DNA of 64,000 nt from Melampsora larici-populina 98AG31 (Eukaryota; Basidiomycota; Pucciniomycetes; Pucciniales; Melampsoraceae): assembly GCF_000204055.1 (NCBI RefSeq), contig NW_006768768.1, positions 2,613,882-2,677,881 of the forward strand. The letters run 5' to 3'. A program made the position numbers and the translations under genes. The notes below the pieces were generated by a model. It was not told the origin of the DNA and made no database searches. It saw only the letters and a list, made by a program, of their open reading frames with translations. Positions 21,328 to 33,677 of the stretch are shown piece after piece (position 1 is the first letter of the stretch; each line of letters begins with the position of its first letter).

Positions 21328-22514
21328 TTAATTCAGTTTCAAAGTTTGCTGTCGGAGATAGGACTTGCTACTTCGACGAGAAAGAAGATTTCGTTTGTTT
21401 TGAGGTCGGGTCTTGGTGGTATCTGGTACAGGGTCAAAGTCCTTTTCTGGGGGTGGTCGGTGTTGTGCAGCGTCTTGTTGTTCAGGCGAATCCACTGATT
21501 CCGCATGATAATCGCTCTTGGTCCCGTTTCCAGAGTAGGAAGAAGAAGTTGTTGCGTTCCCAGAACCCCCTTGATAATACATTGTAGAGTTTCCAGAAGA
21601 ACCTAAAGAATTTGTTGAGAGAAGTCATCAGTACCTGTCATCAGAAAGATAGAGTGGGATTGTTTTACTGACCACCGTCCTCTTCACCATTAGTATTCTC
21701 ATGGGCACCCTCAGCTGTCTCGTGTTGCATAGCAGAATCAAGGAAGAACCACCTTATCGGCCATGATTCGAATTTGTTGATTATAGAGTTACCCGTTGCT
21801 TCTTTCCATGCTACTTCACTCAACAGTACTGTTCGTCCAATCTCAGTTCGATCATTAGTATCAAAAGCATCGACAACCGTTAAAGTCAAATTGTTCTTAG
21901 GACCCGTCCATTTCTGCCCAGCTAGATTCTCGAAGATCACCACAACACGCTGGCCACACTTGGTGATTTTACCGGTATATAGATCTGAAGGAAGAGCGAC
22001 TGTCATGCCATCATCTTTCTTGCGGGGAGGGCAGTGTTTCTTGACACCGGTAAGCGGAAGTGGGTACGGGATACCACTGAAGGGGGGAAGACTGAGTGAA
22101 GGTGGTGGGGGGTACAAGGCAGAGTAATCTCCAGAAGTATCAACCTTTTGAGGTGCTGACGGAGTAGACGATTTTCGAGTTCCTGGAGTAGACAATGAGA
22201 GCGGTATCAGTTTCAGCAACATTCCCCAAAAGCTTTGTCAAACAGAAAAAAGTAGACAAACCATTGGCATAGTGGTCATCAGGATGGGCATAAGAAGTGT
22301 AATTGCTGTACTGAGTAGAACTTGCGTCGTCAACATCGTTTGAAAGATTGTCTGAGCCAAGGCTGACTGGAGCACTGGGTTTGCTAGCGTCTTGTGGGTT
22401 TCTGCGCGAGAGCATCTTGCGTGAGATACCAGCTGAGGCCGAAGTTGAATGCATGGTGTCTAGAAGTCCGAGAAGAACAACGGACGCGATGATGGTTGCC
22501 ACGTTCAATTGCAT
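21328..22514 (-). CDS. Predicted secreted protein, 345 aa, unknown family
   Basis: Three exons, 22514-22262, 22182-21673 and 21602-21328, give 1038 nt without internal stops. The ATG opens a signal peptide with a hydrophobic core (ATIIASVVLLGLL) and a likely cleavage near STSASA. A Ser/Pro-rich segment follows (about 30-130, with YPPPPSLSLPP). A compact central part (about 135-235) contains TGKITKCGQRVVVIFENL and LTLTVVDAFD, which look like beta strands of a double-psi beta-barrel-like fold; that resemblance is only impression. The tail is Gly/Ser-, Glu- and Arg-rich and hydrophilic, ending in SKSYLRQQTLKLN. Both introns are phase 1, as in the 874-aa secreted protein. It is probably an apoplastic or cell-wall protein, or an effector; function is unknown. 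Confidence 0.7.
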
Positions 22515-23410
22515 GTTGAAAGAACTGAAAATTTCTGCGAGTTACGATTTGCGAAGTTGGATTTTGATAGAGAAGTCCTTGGGAGATATTTGTGTGTTGA
22601 TTGGGGTTGTGATAGGTGCAAAATGAAGAGGATAGTTGATGGAAGTGAAGATGGGGGTTTCTTGCGCTGCAAGTATAAGTTGGGATAAGACTGATAGGTG
22701 TTTGACTGATTGTAAGTGATGAAGGGATGAGGATAATGTTTCTAGAGCCACCGAGACGCCTGGTTTTATACCTATCAGAGGACCTACTGACATCAAGATG
22801 GCTCGCTGTCTTCAGACAAAGACCGTGTCTCAGGGATGGCAAATAACAAAATTGGCGCGATGATGGGCCTGGGACGACCTATCCCAGCCATCCTAACGCG
22901 TAGAAAACAATCGCGAGCCACGCGAAAGACCGACTAGCAATCGTCAATACTGTCGCTTCAGCATATTCCTGGATGGCAAGTAGCGTTCAAATCCTTCGCA
23001 CGGTTGAGTTCGTCGCGTTTCACGTCAGCCAGAGTCCTGCGATTCCCGTTGATCTGCTCAATTCAAAACCAGACCGAGGATCCTGGCCTGATGGCGGGTC
23101 GGTGATCACTCATCGGAAGATACTGATACACGGAAATCGGCTTCAAGGTTGCGTCAGGCCCGTATGATGTTCCTTTTTCAGAGCACTGATAACCGTCCAT
23201 CTCAAAAGGCACTTCCATGACATTCAACTTGGACACTCAAAGGACCGCCTTCAAGATCACGATGTCCATGGCCATCTTTGGCAGCTCTTGAATGGCTAGT
23301 GGGCTAGAAGGCCAGAACAGCCGTCTTGAAATTTTCTACCATTTGTAATGGAAGTTGGACCACGTCTTGACAAACGGGAATCGGGGCCAGTTACGCGAGG
23401 AAAACATATA

Positions 23411-23641
23411 TGGGATACAAAGTTGAATCCGGGAACGGTCCCGGATTTTTTCCCAAATTTCCAAATACCGTTTTTAGCGGTAGTTTGGATATTGGGAAAA
23501 AATCCGGATTTTTTTATCTTTGAATCCCCGGTTGCTCCATCGGCCATTACACCTCTTTTTTCCCAAATTTCAACTCCATTTGGAAATTTGGAAATTTGGG
23601 AAAAAATCCGGGACCGTTCCCGGATTCAACTTTGTATCCCA
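23411..23641 (+). mobile_element. MITE copy 1 (231 bp, TA target site)
   Basis: The element starts TGGGATACAAAGTTGAATCC and ends with the inverse complement, flanked by TA on both sides. Terminal inverted repeats extend at least 50 bp (through CGGGAACGGTCCCGG and the TTTTTTCCCAAATTTCCAAAT tract), and further inverted tracts inside make most of the element fold back. TA duplication and non-coding content suggest a Tc1/mariner-type MITE. Confidence 0.85.
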
Positions 23642-23833
23642 TAATAGTAGAGAAAGAAGACAACAACATACCATAAAAGAAGTTCATTAGAATTCAATCT
23701 GGAAAGGACTAAATCAACTAAGAGGGGAGCGTGGATATATCAGTTATAGCAGGAAGAAGGAATTCAGATTTTGATACGGCGTAAATTTAGAAATCTTTTT
23801 CAGAATTGAGATTTGTTAAAACTTATCTATTTA

Positions 23834-24064
23834 TGGGATACAAAGTTGAATCCGGGAACGGTCCCGGATTTTTTCCCAAATTTCCAAATTTCCAAATGGA
23901 GTTGAAATTTGGGAAAAAAGAGGTGTAATGGCCGATGGAGCAACCGGGGATTCAAAGATAAAAAAATCCGGATTTTTTCCCAATATCCAAACTACCGCTA
24001 AAAACGGTATTTGGAAATTTGGGAAAAAATCCGGGACCGTTCCCGGATTCAACTTTGTATCCCA
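23834..24064 (-). mobile_element. MITE copy 2 (231 bp), exact inverse of copy 1
   Basis: Same length and, on direct reading, the exact reverse complement of 23411-23641, flanked by TA. The two copies are 192 bp apart in inverted orientation. Confidence 0.85.
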
Positions 24065-24180
24065 TAATTGTTTGGTACTACAGCCAACTCTCTCTGAGTC
24101 TCAGTTGATGTCTCTCTAAGTGCATATGCCTCTGCAAACCCACCAAACCTTCAGAACCACCATACTTCACACTCCAGACA

Positions 24181-25090
24181 ATGCCCGACAAATCCACAAG
24201 AGAGTTTGAAGTCGGCGCGGTCCAATTTGAAACCAAAAATCCTCCACATGGCATCTGTGTGGGGAACATCCTTTACCTTTCAATTTCTGATCTTCCTCTC
24301 TCAAAAATCAAAGCCAAAGGTATGCCCACTGAAGAGTTTGAGATTGATCAACTTCAAACTGATCTCAAATAATTGAAAGCTAGCTGCAACAAGAAAATCT
24401 TTGAGCTCACTCAATGTCAGAATCAAGGTGAAACTCTTTCTCCTGAAGATGAAGAATGGGTCAATCAGAATGAAAATCTTGTTCCCAAGTAGCTTGTAAT
24501 CATTGAAATTCTAAACCATGATGAGAATTGCAGCCAATGTGCTCTCAATTTGGTTCCATCAAGGCTTGTGCCAATGACTATGAACAGCACAAGCTTGATC
24601 AGAATGAAGAAAATCAATTGAAGAAAATAAAACAATAACTCGCCCCAGACAAATCTGAAGTCAACACACAACAAAGCTTCAATTTCTAAGAAATTTTCCA
24701 AAGGGACCTCAACCAAAATCTGCTTGGCCACCATCACTCAGAAGATCCAAGTTCTTGACTGGTACCATGCAAATGGAGAAAGCCAGAGGACAACAGTCAA
24801 GCACTTTGTTTCATGCTTACCCCATCTCAACTTGAAGCAGCCAACATTCAGCCAATGGATTGGCTCCGAGCTCAAAATCTGTGGTACTGCTCCAGTCACT
24901 TCCCAAACATCTCTTTGAGTGTGACCAGTGAAGCATTCTGATATCTACAAGATGCTTGAAAAATGGCTTGATGAGGCTTCTGCTGTTGGAGTCATTGTTA
25001 CAGGTGAGGTCATCAAAGCTCAGTGGAAGTCAAGGACTGAGACCACAATCTTCTTCCTGGAGCTCTCCATTACCCAAGCGCAGCAGCCAA
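24181..25090 (+). pseudogene. CENP-B/pogo-type DNA-binding protein relic
   Basis: Broken pieces of one frame family. 24181-24372 encodes an N-terminal part with no recognised domain. 24724-24918 encodes a CENP-B/Psq-like helix-turn-helix (KIQVLDWYHANGESQRT, LNLKQPTFSQWI). 24928-25090 encodes a CENP-B-type second DNA-binding segment (IYKMLEKWLDEASAVGVIVTG). Several stops (near 24372, 24491 and 24917) separate them. Known: this two-HTH arrangement is typical of pogo/Tigger/Fot transposases and their domesticated relatives. No DDE catalytic domain follows, because the sequence runs into a Helitron helicase fragment on the other strand. Confidence 0.55.
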
Positions 25091-25140
25091 TCACCAAACT
25101 CTATGTTGTCTTCAGCCTCCTGAACGGACTGACCTTTGAT

Positions 25141-25671
25141 TCATTGCATCCTCAGGTTTACATGCAAAGCATATTTGTCAATACTGGGCCATAAAGGTGA
25201 AATTTTAAATGAGGTGTTCAACTGTTGCTGCATTGTTGACTGAGGAATAACTGGCATTGTTTGTTGGTAATCACCGCCAAACAGCACACACATACCACCA
25301 AATGAAGCTTTACTACCACAAAGATCTTTCAAGCTACGGTCTACGGAGTGGATGACTGATTTGTTTTGCATGGCAATCCCATGCCAGACTAACAAAGTGG
25401 AATCCTTGAGTTGGCGCCCAGCTTTGTCTGTTGGACCAAAATCACAGGTTGTGAAGTCATCATTATGAATAGGAACTTTGAGAGCGGAGTCCGCCATTTT
25501 GCCATTTGACAACAACAGCACCATGACCCTGGAGGATGCGACCAACACGTAAGAGATCCCATCTGGGTTGGCTTTCTGTAGCAAAGCATTCATTATGTAA
25601 GTCTTTCTTTTCCCTCCAGGTCCATTGAGGTAGAACATACTACCTTCCCTCTTGCCAAAACATTTTGTCAC
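25141..25671 (-). pseudogene. Helitron helicase fragment (PIF1-like), decayed
   Basis: A 176-codon open piece covers the ATP-binding core of a Helitron PIF1-like helicase. The Walker A reads GPGGKRKT (canonical GPGGxGKT), the Walker B region VWHGIAM (canonical WDEISM) and motif III GGDYQQTMPVI. The order and spacing match the intact helicase at 38.5-40.1 kb, but both nucleotide-binding motifs have lost key residues. Sequence on either side is not helicase. It is an inactive relic from a different Helitron family. Confidence 0.75.
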
Positions 25672-26439
25672 AGCTGTGTATGAAAATCAACAAAGCACGT
25701 CTGATGATGATGACCTGATACCCAATAGACAAATCCTAGAGGTGAGTCTCCTGACACCTCACGTCTCTAAACTACCTGACAAACTAACCTAAAGAGTCAA
25801 GGTAAAAAGAAAACATAACAATAACAGATGAACAGAATTAGCAGAAAAGAAATTGATATAGAGAGTTGAGAAATATAGTCTAACCTAAAGGTTTAAGTCA
25901 GGATATGATATTTAAGGAAAGAAATCAACACAAGAAGGTTTCAGTATTTGATTCCAGTGTTGACATAGTATCAGATGAAAGACAAGAACAGAATATCAAG
26001 GATGAAATCAATTAGTGTATTCTGTACCGTGAATGAATTGAAGATATGAATGGATGAATTGAACTGGGGGGTACTGACTCTTTTCCTATACCGTGATAAA
26101 CAGATGAAGAAAAGAGTAAGACATGTGTTGGAGTGGCACAGTAGTTTGAATGATGATGATTATAGTTTTTATTTAGAGATTAAGTTCAGTTTAAATTGAA
26201 CTTTTGATCCTTGAAACTTGAACTTAATACATAACTTGCACGGTGTCTGAAACCCAAGTTATACGTGAATTTGTTAGGACCTTGAGACAGTGGAAGCAAG
26301 AAGGTGTAGGTGATATTAGCTTGATAACTACAGTGCAACGTAAGGAAACAGAAGTACAACATGGCTCTGACATCTAGTATTATTCGGGAACTGATACTCA
26401 GTATAAGCATAAGCCCAATAGTAGGCTCATGACATCATT

Positions 26440-28060
26440 CCCCCTCTATACCTCAACCCCCTCTTGACGGGTTAGGTATCTTCCCACGGGTTGGCATTAA
26501 AAACCACTTGGAAAAAAAGCCTCACCCTCTCTCATCTTCTCCTAGTCCTAAAATAATTCTTTTCCGCTTGAGGGTATTTTGTGTTGAAGTTCTTGACCAT
26601 CTCTTTTGCATTTTCTGAATTCTCTTCTGGTTCCCACAAGTCATGATTTGATTCATATCCTTTCTAACTGATTAAATATTCAATTCTTCCTCTGTTCTTT
26701 CTTTTGTTGAATACTTCTCCAACTTCATATTCTTCTTGTTCTTGAATAATTACTGTCTCTGGTGCCTTCTTGACTTGGCCCTCAATTTCACTTTTGTTGA
26801 ACTTTTGGGGTAGTTTCACATGAAAGACCGGATGTACTTCTTTCATTCCTCTGGGTAACAAAAGTTTGTACGCATTAGTTGAAATCGTTTTTCATATTTT
26901 GGATGGGCCTAGCCATTGATGTGATAACCTAGCATTAGGTCTGGTCATCAAGATATGTCTGCTATTGAGCCATACATATTCCCCTTCTTTCCAATCTGGA
27001 GCTTCTAGCACTTTCTGATCAGACTGGTGTTTCATTTAATCTTGAGCTTCATTCATTGCATATCTAAGTTCCTCTTGTACATCTTGTATTTGTTTAATTG
27101 ATTCTTTGACTGCCGGTAAGTATTGATCTGGACCCAACGTTCCTGTTAAACTCACATTGAAGCCATAATTTGCTTTGAAAGGGGACATTCCAATAGAGAT
27201 ATGGAGATTGTTGTTGTATCAAACCTCAGCTAGTGGTAATAGACCTTCCCAATTGTCCTGTTTGTAAGAAGTGAAGTGTCGTATGTATTGCTCCACTGAC
27301 TCGTTTGTAATCTCAGATCAGCTGTTGGTTTGCGGGTGGTAGGCCGTGGAGGACTGAGTTTTGATGCCTAGAATCTCATTAATTTCTTTAGTTGGTTTAG
27401 AGATGAATACATCGCCTCTGTCCAAAGTGATTGTCTTTGGCGTTCCATGAATCCTCCAAATGTTCTACACCATGAGTTTCGCAAGTTCTTCAGAGTTCAT
27501 CAACTTCTTACACGCCACGAAGTGGGTCATTTTGCTAAAACGGTCAACAACTGTTAGTATGCTGTCATACCCGTCAGCTATTTGCAGGCCGGTAATCATA
27601 TCATAACAAATATCTGTCCATGGGCCTGTTGGGATTGGTAGTGGCTGTAATGTGCCAAACTGCTTGTTTGTTCTGGCTTTTACCCATTGGCTAGACTGAC
27701 ATCCATCTACATAGTGGTTGATGTACGTTTTCATTGATGGCCAATGGAACATTCATTTGACAAGCATTAGTGTTTGCATTTGTCCTGGGTGTCCCGCCAT
27801 AAGGCTGCTGTGTCAAGATTGAGTATTTGTAGCTTTATCCTTTTGTTACTTGGGACTACAATCCTGTCTCTGAAGTAGAGGACATTGTCAGTTAATTTGT
27901 AATCACTTATAAGCTTAGAGGTAGGCATAGTTTGGCAAAGATCAGCAATAGGTTAATTCGACTATCCGCCATAGATTGTTCTCTGAGTTTGTTCAATATC
28001 ATTTCATTGGTCCATATGATTTGACATAAGTTCTTGTTGATGTCTTCATCATCTTCAGTT
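26440..28060 (-). pseudogene. Decayed Ty3/gypsy chromovirus remnant (integrase and chromodomain region)
   Basis: Pieces match the intact pol at 6.2-10.3 kb in order. Near 27.8-27.9 kb lies the pre-integrase segment (YKLTDNVLYFRDRIVVPSNK). At 27465-27752 is the integrase start with DGCQSSQWVKARTNKQFGTL and CYDMITGLQIADGYDSILTV, and at 26664-26861 the chromodomain linker (KEVHPVFHVKLPQ, EYEVGEVFNKRKNRG). Stops and frameshifts separate them. A conserved Cys of the zinc-binding box has become Ser-Gln, and the gag/RT half is absent. A possible LTR lies at about 26150-26436, but no partner copy was found. Confidence 0.75.
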
Positions 28061-28799
28061 TCTTCTATCTCATCAATTTCCACCAAATTCAGGTTGTCAT
28101 CTCATAGATAATATGGCTGTGGCCACAACTAGATTCATTCTCTGTGATGAAATGTTCATGAGTCTTGTTGGTTTAGACCAAGACAGTTCCATCGTTGGCT
28201 CAAGTCGCGGTCCTACGTAGATTCTTGCAATGTGGTCATTTGGGAGATGGGAGATGTTCATGATGGGAATTGGTTGGATCAGGATGGATCTTCTTTGGTC
28301 ATTAGACGCGCACCTATCCACATACACCATCATGGTCCAGCGCACAGTTGAACACCCAGATTTGACCAAAACCGGCAAATTCCGATTTCTTCCAAAATAT
28401 CAACTTCATCTCAACTTGTACAACAGCAACCACCACCACAACAACAACATTCCACCTCTTGAGAAATTCAAATGACATTTTGAACTGTTTGAATTTCCCA
28501 AATCTCAATCATAGCAACTTTTGATCTGTTGTTCCTCTTATCATGGATTGTACCACTTATTTTGTTTTCACAGTCACTTGGATGATCATCAGTTCGGTTA
28601 GTTTCATCTTCTCTTCTCAAGTTCCATCAAAAGTACCAAAAAAACTGACTGATTCCCATCTTCTTTTAATAGTTCTCATACAGTTATCATATTTCAGCTC
28701 TCAATTCTGCTCAAGATGCAATCACTTGCAGATGGCATGTTTCTTCAACTCCATTCGTTAAAACTCACATGCTACCTCTAACTTCATGTTTGGTCATGT

Positions 28800-30205
28800 C
28801 TGATAACCTTTTTGGACTCTTAACATCTTCATATACTATTGGTGGTTTTGTTACCTATTCCATTTTTTATTTGTCATAAATTAATTAAAAGTCAACAAAT
28901 CAAATTAGCTTTATTTGGAATCAGAACTTTGATTGGAGCTCAAGGTGGATTAGGTTGGTATATGGTCAAGAGTGGTTGAGATCAAACCAAACTGAACAAA
29001 CAAGATGGGATTCCTAGAGTGTCTCAATACCAATTAGCACATCATTTAGCCATGGGTTTTATTGTTTATGGTTCTTGTTTAAGATTAGCTGGTGGGATCT
29101 TATTACGTGATTGGAGATTGTTTTATCTAAACTTACCGATTGGTGGAATGAACACTTCGGTTTTGGATTCTGCAAAGTTTTTAAATCTAAAGTTCCTATG
29201 ACAGCTTGTGGATTGGTTCATTCAGTCACCGGACTTGTGTTTCTTACTGCTGTCTCAGGTATGATCTATTCTTATTCATTTCTTAATTCATTCAAACAAA
29301 AAAACTAGAGCTAACTTTCTAATGTTTTTCATGAATGAATATTTAACTTAGGTCCATTTGTGGCAGGATTAGATGCAGGATTTGTTTATAATACATTTCC
29401 ATTAATGGGATATCATTTAATTCTACCTCAATCTGAATTAATCTCTACAACCATAACTAATTGAAATGAAGGAGGACAGGATGGATCCAAAACATATTTG
29501 AAAACCCAACAACTGTTCAATTTGATCATCAAGTCTTAGCAAGCATAACATTCACATCTATCTTTGAATTATTTTTAAAAAGAAATCTTGCTTACCACCT
29601 TCAACTTATTATTGGAATCAATCAATGATTAGAATGGTTTTGATTCAAGTTGGATTAGGGATTTCTACTTCAATTTATTCGGTACCTACTTCATTGGCTG
29701 CGGTTCATCAAGCTGGTAGTTTAGTTTTACTTAGTTTGTCCATTGAAACTGGAATCTCTTTACGTAAACCTAATCATAGCAAGGCTGCCACTATACTATA
29801 CTGTACTACACTGCACCATACTATACTGGACCTGAAATATACTTGGTATAGTATATTTCCGAACATGGTATAGTATAGTGCAGTATAGTATAGGATAATT
29901 GAAATATACTGCAGTATATTTATAAAAACTTGTCAAAAACTTGTATGGGTGTCTTCCAGGTATGTTTGGTAAATCCAAATATACTGGGTATATTTTCAGC
30001 ATAGTATAAGTATAAATATACTAGTATATTCCATATAATGCCTAGTATAGTATACTTGAAATATAATATACCAACAGTATAATATACTGGTATAGTATAG
30101 TGGCAGCCTTGATCATAGGACCTTTTTACAATATCTTGAATTGATGAAATCTAATAAATCTCATTCACAACCTATAGAATTTCATAATTTTGAAAGTAAT
30201 TAAGT
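28800..30205 (+). pseudogene. COX15: COX15 (heme A synthase) pseudogene, partial
   Basis: COX15 makes heme A for cytochrome c oxidase in the mitochondrial inner membrane. Recognisable blocks in order: FGIRTLIGAQGGLGWYMVKSG (about 28910-28976, one residue longer in the gene), VSQYQLAHHLAMGF (29019), VPMTACGLVHSVTGLVFL (29190), GPFVAGLDAGFVYNTFPLMG after an intron at 29259-29351, FENPTTVQFDHQVLA (about 29490) and SLAAVHQAGSLVLLSLS (29690). Damage: in-frame TGA at 28977-28979 and at 29462-29464, frameshifts near 29190 and 29480, and a MITE inserted near the C-terminus at 29780. The 5' third is missing or unrecognisable. The retained intron shows that it did not arise from a spliced mRNA. A functional copy must exist elsewhere. 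Confidence 0.75.
29780..30111. mobile_element. hAT-type MITE inserted in the COX15 relic (332 bp)
   Basis: Terminal inverted repeats CAAGGCTGCCACTATACTAT and its complement bound a non-coding, TATAGTATA-rich interior. The flanks repeat ATCATAG (29773-29779 and 30112-30118; the eighth base differs), fitting the 8-bp target duplication of hAT elements. Removing one repeat and the element restores an open frame that continues to a TAA at about 30202. Confidence 0.8.
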
Positions 30206-30209
30206 TTTA

Positions 30210-31165
30210 AAAAAAATATGAATCAAAAAGTTTAAAGCGAAAATGGATAGATATTTGTAATTTTTTTTCCTTTTGATTGAGTACATATATAATTTGGTTT
30301 TAGTTTGAATTTCCTACTCTTGTAACTAATTTATCATTTCTAATTCAATTATAAAATGATGTGAATTGATTTGAAATCAATGACTATCTTCATTTTGAAA
30401 TTGTACACATTGAAAGCCACAACAGCTTCCAAAGACATTGCCCTTCATGGTGTTGCCAGCAAGATAGAAGACAGGGCCTCAAAGATGTATTGAGTAGCTC
30501 CTCCATTTGATTGAAACCCAACTTGTATAAGAAGACTAATTCTGCCAAAATGAATCACTTCTGGAATCTTGGATATATGCATTCAGCTTATATCATGTTG
30601 TGTCCAACCAATTTTGAGTATGATTAGTGTGTTGTTTTGAAAAGCAGGAAAAGGATTAACAAACCAGCAGGGTGATGAAATGAAGAAAGATAGCAAGTCT
30701 TTAACAAGATTGAGGTGTCAAGCTCCACATATACTGCTCAGTATCCTTTTTGTTGGTCTAATATGAAAGCTACCTCAATCAAAACCTCAATAGATCATCT
30801 CCTTAAACATTTTTTTGGAATGAGCAATATCACAATAGGTCTTATTGGATTATGTTTTTAGAAGATTTTTTGAAGACTCAGGTCTTTATGATTAAGGAGA
30901 TTATCAAGATCAAAGTCCTACTGAACAAAAGTGTCTAATTTGCATTTGGTAAGGCTTTATAACTTTAGTCAATGTGATTTACTACAACTTTGATGAGGCA
31001 TCCGGAGTGATTCTCATTTTGAGATCACCAAATGTGATGTCAAAACAAGGATCTATATACTTAAATCAATGTCCCTCTCGACGGTTGCTACCCTATCCCT
31101 CATCTTGACCCGGCTATCCAACTCTACGACATATCCCCCGATCCGGTGTGGTGATCTATTTATGA
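30210..31165. other. AT-rich stretch without supported genes
   Basis: I see no conserved coding block, no terminal repeats and no RNA gene here. Confidence 0.4.
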
Positions 31166-31167
31166 TA

Positions 31168-32600
31168 TTAAGCAAAAAAATTAATCATCTTTACTTTACC
31201 AGTTTATTAGCAAACTTCAATATAGCAGAGAATTCGAAATTCAGGTTTTCAGATCAATTGAAGCTCTTAGAGGCTTATGTATACTTATTAGCTCATTATT
31301 ATGTCATCTTATTTCAAAATTATTATTAAGATCAACATAGTTTACTTACAAAGTTATTACAAAAAGACAGAAAAAGAAAAGATAAGAAAAATTCGAAAAT
31401 ATAGGTGTAAAAGTTGGAAAATGGTTTTTAGCTTATTTATAATTAAGTTATGGGTTTTATAAGGTTAGAATATGAAAGAACAACAGTTTATTATACAGGA
31501 ACAATTTTAATATTCAAGGTTGATAAGGGGAAACAGAGGTTATTAGCAGAAAGGTACTTTTTCGAAGTTGGTAAACAAGGGTTAGGCGTGTAGTTTACAT
31601 ATGTAATGGTGGTAGTGATGGAATTTAAGGTTTCCAAGAGGATTTTCCGGGATTTTTAAGGTTATAGAAGATGATGTCATATTACATGAGCAAGGAAAAG
31701 GGAGTAGCAGCTGTGAAAAGTGAAGAAAATAGGTGAAAATCGTCGAAAATGGAGGTTTTCAGCTAATTACATATGTCAAATGACGTCAGAATAAGTTGGT
31801 AGATGGCTCATTCAACGCAGAAGAGTGGATTACATAATGTACAACCTTTGAATCATTAGTAACGGAGGTGTATGTAAAAAGTTATAAGGGAAATAAGAAA
31901 TTGGTGTGAATCTCGAATTTACAGTCACAAGACACATGTAACACCAAAAACCTTAACTTCACAACTCAATATCTTACTCATCACTTATCAGAAGTAGGTC
32001 TTATAGGTGTCAGAAATGATCAGTAACACGTGGGCTACAAGATGCGCTTTAGTAATCAAAAATTGGAGCACATCTGAAAAAATTCGTAATCTCAAAAATT
32101 GGGTTTCAGCTAGTTTACAAGGAAAAAATCACCTGTATTCATCTTAAGAAGTGCTGTACATTACATCATTGCGTCATTGATCACTTTTGGCTGTGAAAAT
32201 TACATCATACATTAGTAACAAGATCATTACATTGCGTCATTACATGGTTTTTAGGGTTATTTAGGCGGATTTGATTGGTTTTTGAGGCTGTTGACTGTTG
32301 TAAAGATTGTTACATGTGGATATAAGTACTCCTTGATGATTTTGGGATTGTAGCGCCCTTTTCTGCATCTTATACCTTTGTTGTAGTGTTATAAATCATC
32401 ATTTATTTACTATATTTGTACTAAGATCACTTAAATCCGCCCCTTCAAAAGCAAGGAGAAATTTATTTACGTGTGTTAAAGACTACAAGTCTAATTGGGA
32501 ATAATACTTACAACAGTATTGCTAGTAATAAACATAGTGTGTGACTTTTTTGCGCTTAAAATCTGGGAATAATACTTAACAACAGTATTGCTTTATTTCT
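31168..32600. repeat. Dispersed 1.4-kb non-coding repeat, copy A
   Basis: It matches 46563-48030 in the same orientation over its whole length. Shared blocks include TCAATTGAAGCTCTTA, AAGTTATGGGTTTTAT, GAGGATTTTCCGGGATTTTT, AATGACGTCAGA, GGTTTTCAGCTA or close variants, and TTAGTAACAAGATCATTACA. There is no open frame. It could be a long solo LTR or a non-autonomous element. At its end two near-identical units (GGGAATAATACTTACAACAG) occur at about 32498 and 32566. Confidence 0.8.
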
Positions 32601-33677
32601 CTGGTGCCTTTTATCCTTTTCTCTGTTATCACAAAGTGGTCAGCAAGTGCCCTTGTGCTGGTTTCTTTGAAGAAGGCAGTCTTTAGGCAACTTCTACTAT
32701 ATTACACGTAGTAGATTATCCCTTCTTAGGTGTTGTAAAGCTCTTGTTGAGCTTTAAATACTACACCGGGCCACAACCCATTCTTCAGACCCTCTTCCTG
32801 CCCATCCTAGCCCCGTAACCTCTACGCCCTACTCCTGATGGTACCTCCTCCACTGCAATTGTACGCTTCTACCCGGTTGTTTTCTCTCCCGGCCTCGGCC
32901 GTCCTTTACCTTTCCATCTCTACCATTTGGTCTTTTAACACCCAACGCAGGCCAATTCTTCTCTAATCACGCCAGCTCCCAAAACACCAACCCTCCTGTA
33001 ATGTCCCTCTTTGCTTTTGTTGCCCACACACATCTTACTGTGTTTGTCCCCGAACCGCTAGCTACCCCTTTCCAACATTCAGTCGTAGCAGTCCAACTCA
33101 ACCAAACCAGGTCAAACCAGCCCTCTCCCTATCCTTGTCTACCATGAGCACTGCTGTCTCTATCTACTTCCGTCGATTCCCATTCTACAAACGTCTGCCA
33201 CTAGCACTTCCAACTCAACCAATCCAGTACCTCCAGCAGCTTATCCTTCTCTTTAACGCCTTCTCAACTCTCTACAATCCTGAGAACCTACTCTCAATTC
33301 CCGCCACTCGACCGACTGGTTCACCTCCTCTCAACCCGTCCCTGCTCTGTCATTAATCCCCTTCATTATTCAGCCAACATTCAATTTCAATCTTAACCAC
33401 TTATCCAGTTCTACGAACCAATATTACAATTTTGACGCCGACCAAATTCTGCTTCAGTCTGCTATAAATACCCCTCCCAACTCACTAGGCACTCACCTGC
33501 TTCCCAGCGCATTGATTATACACACTAACTGTATCCGCCCCCGCATTATATAAATCGCCTCCTCCCCAACATTAGCATCATACCCCATCATTATCTACAA
33601 CATCACACCCATATCCTTTAGAACTCTTCTGCCTATTAACCCAGTCACCCACTACTTTGATTACTATTGTCCTCTTC

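Noticed and set aside
26150..26436. LTR of the decayed chromovirus
   Set aside because: It has plausible TG...CA ends and position, but no partner copy in the window to prove it.
32690..32730. Palindromic TCTACTATATTACACGTAGT region as the Helitron 5' end
   Set aside because: The preceding base is T rather than A and no second copy is available; the 5' end was left undefined.
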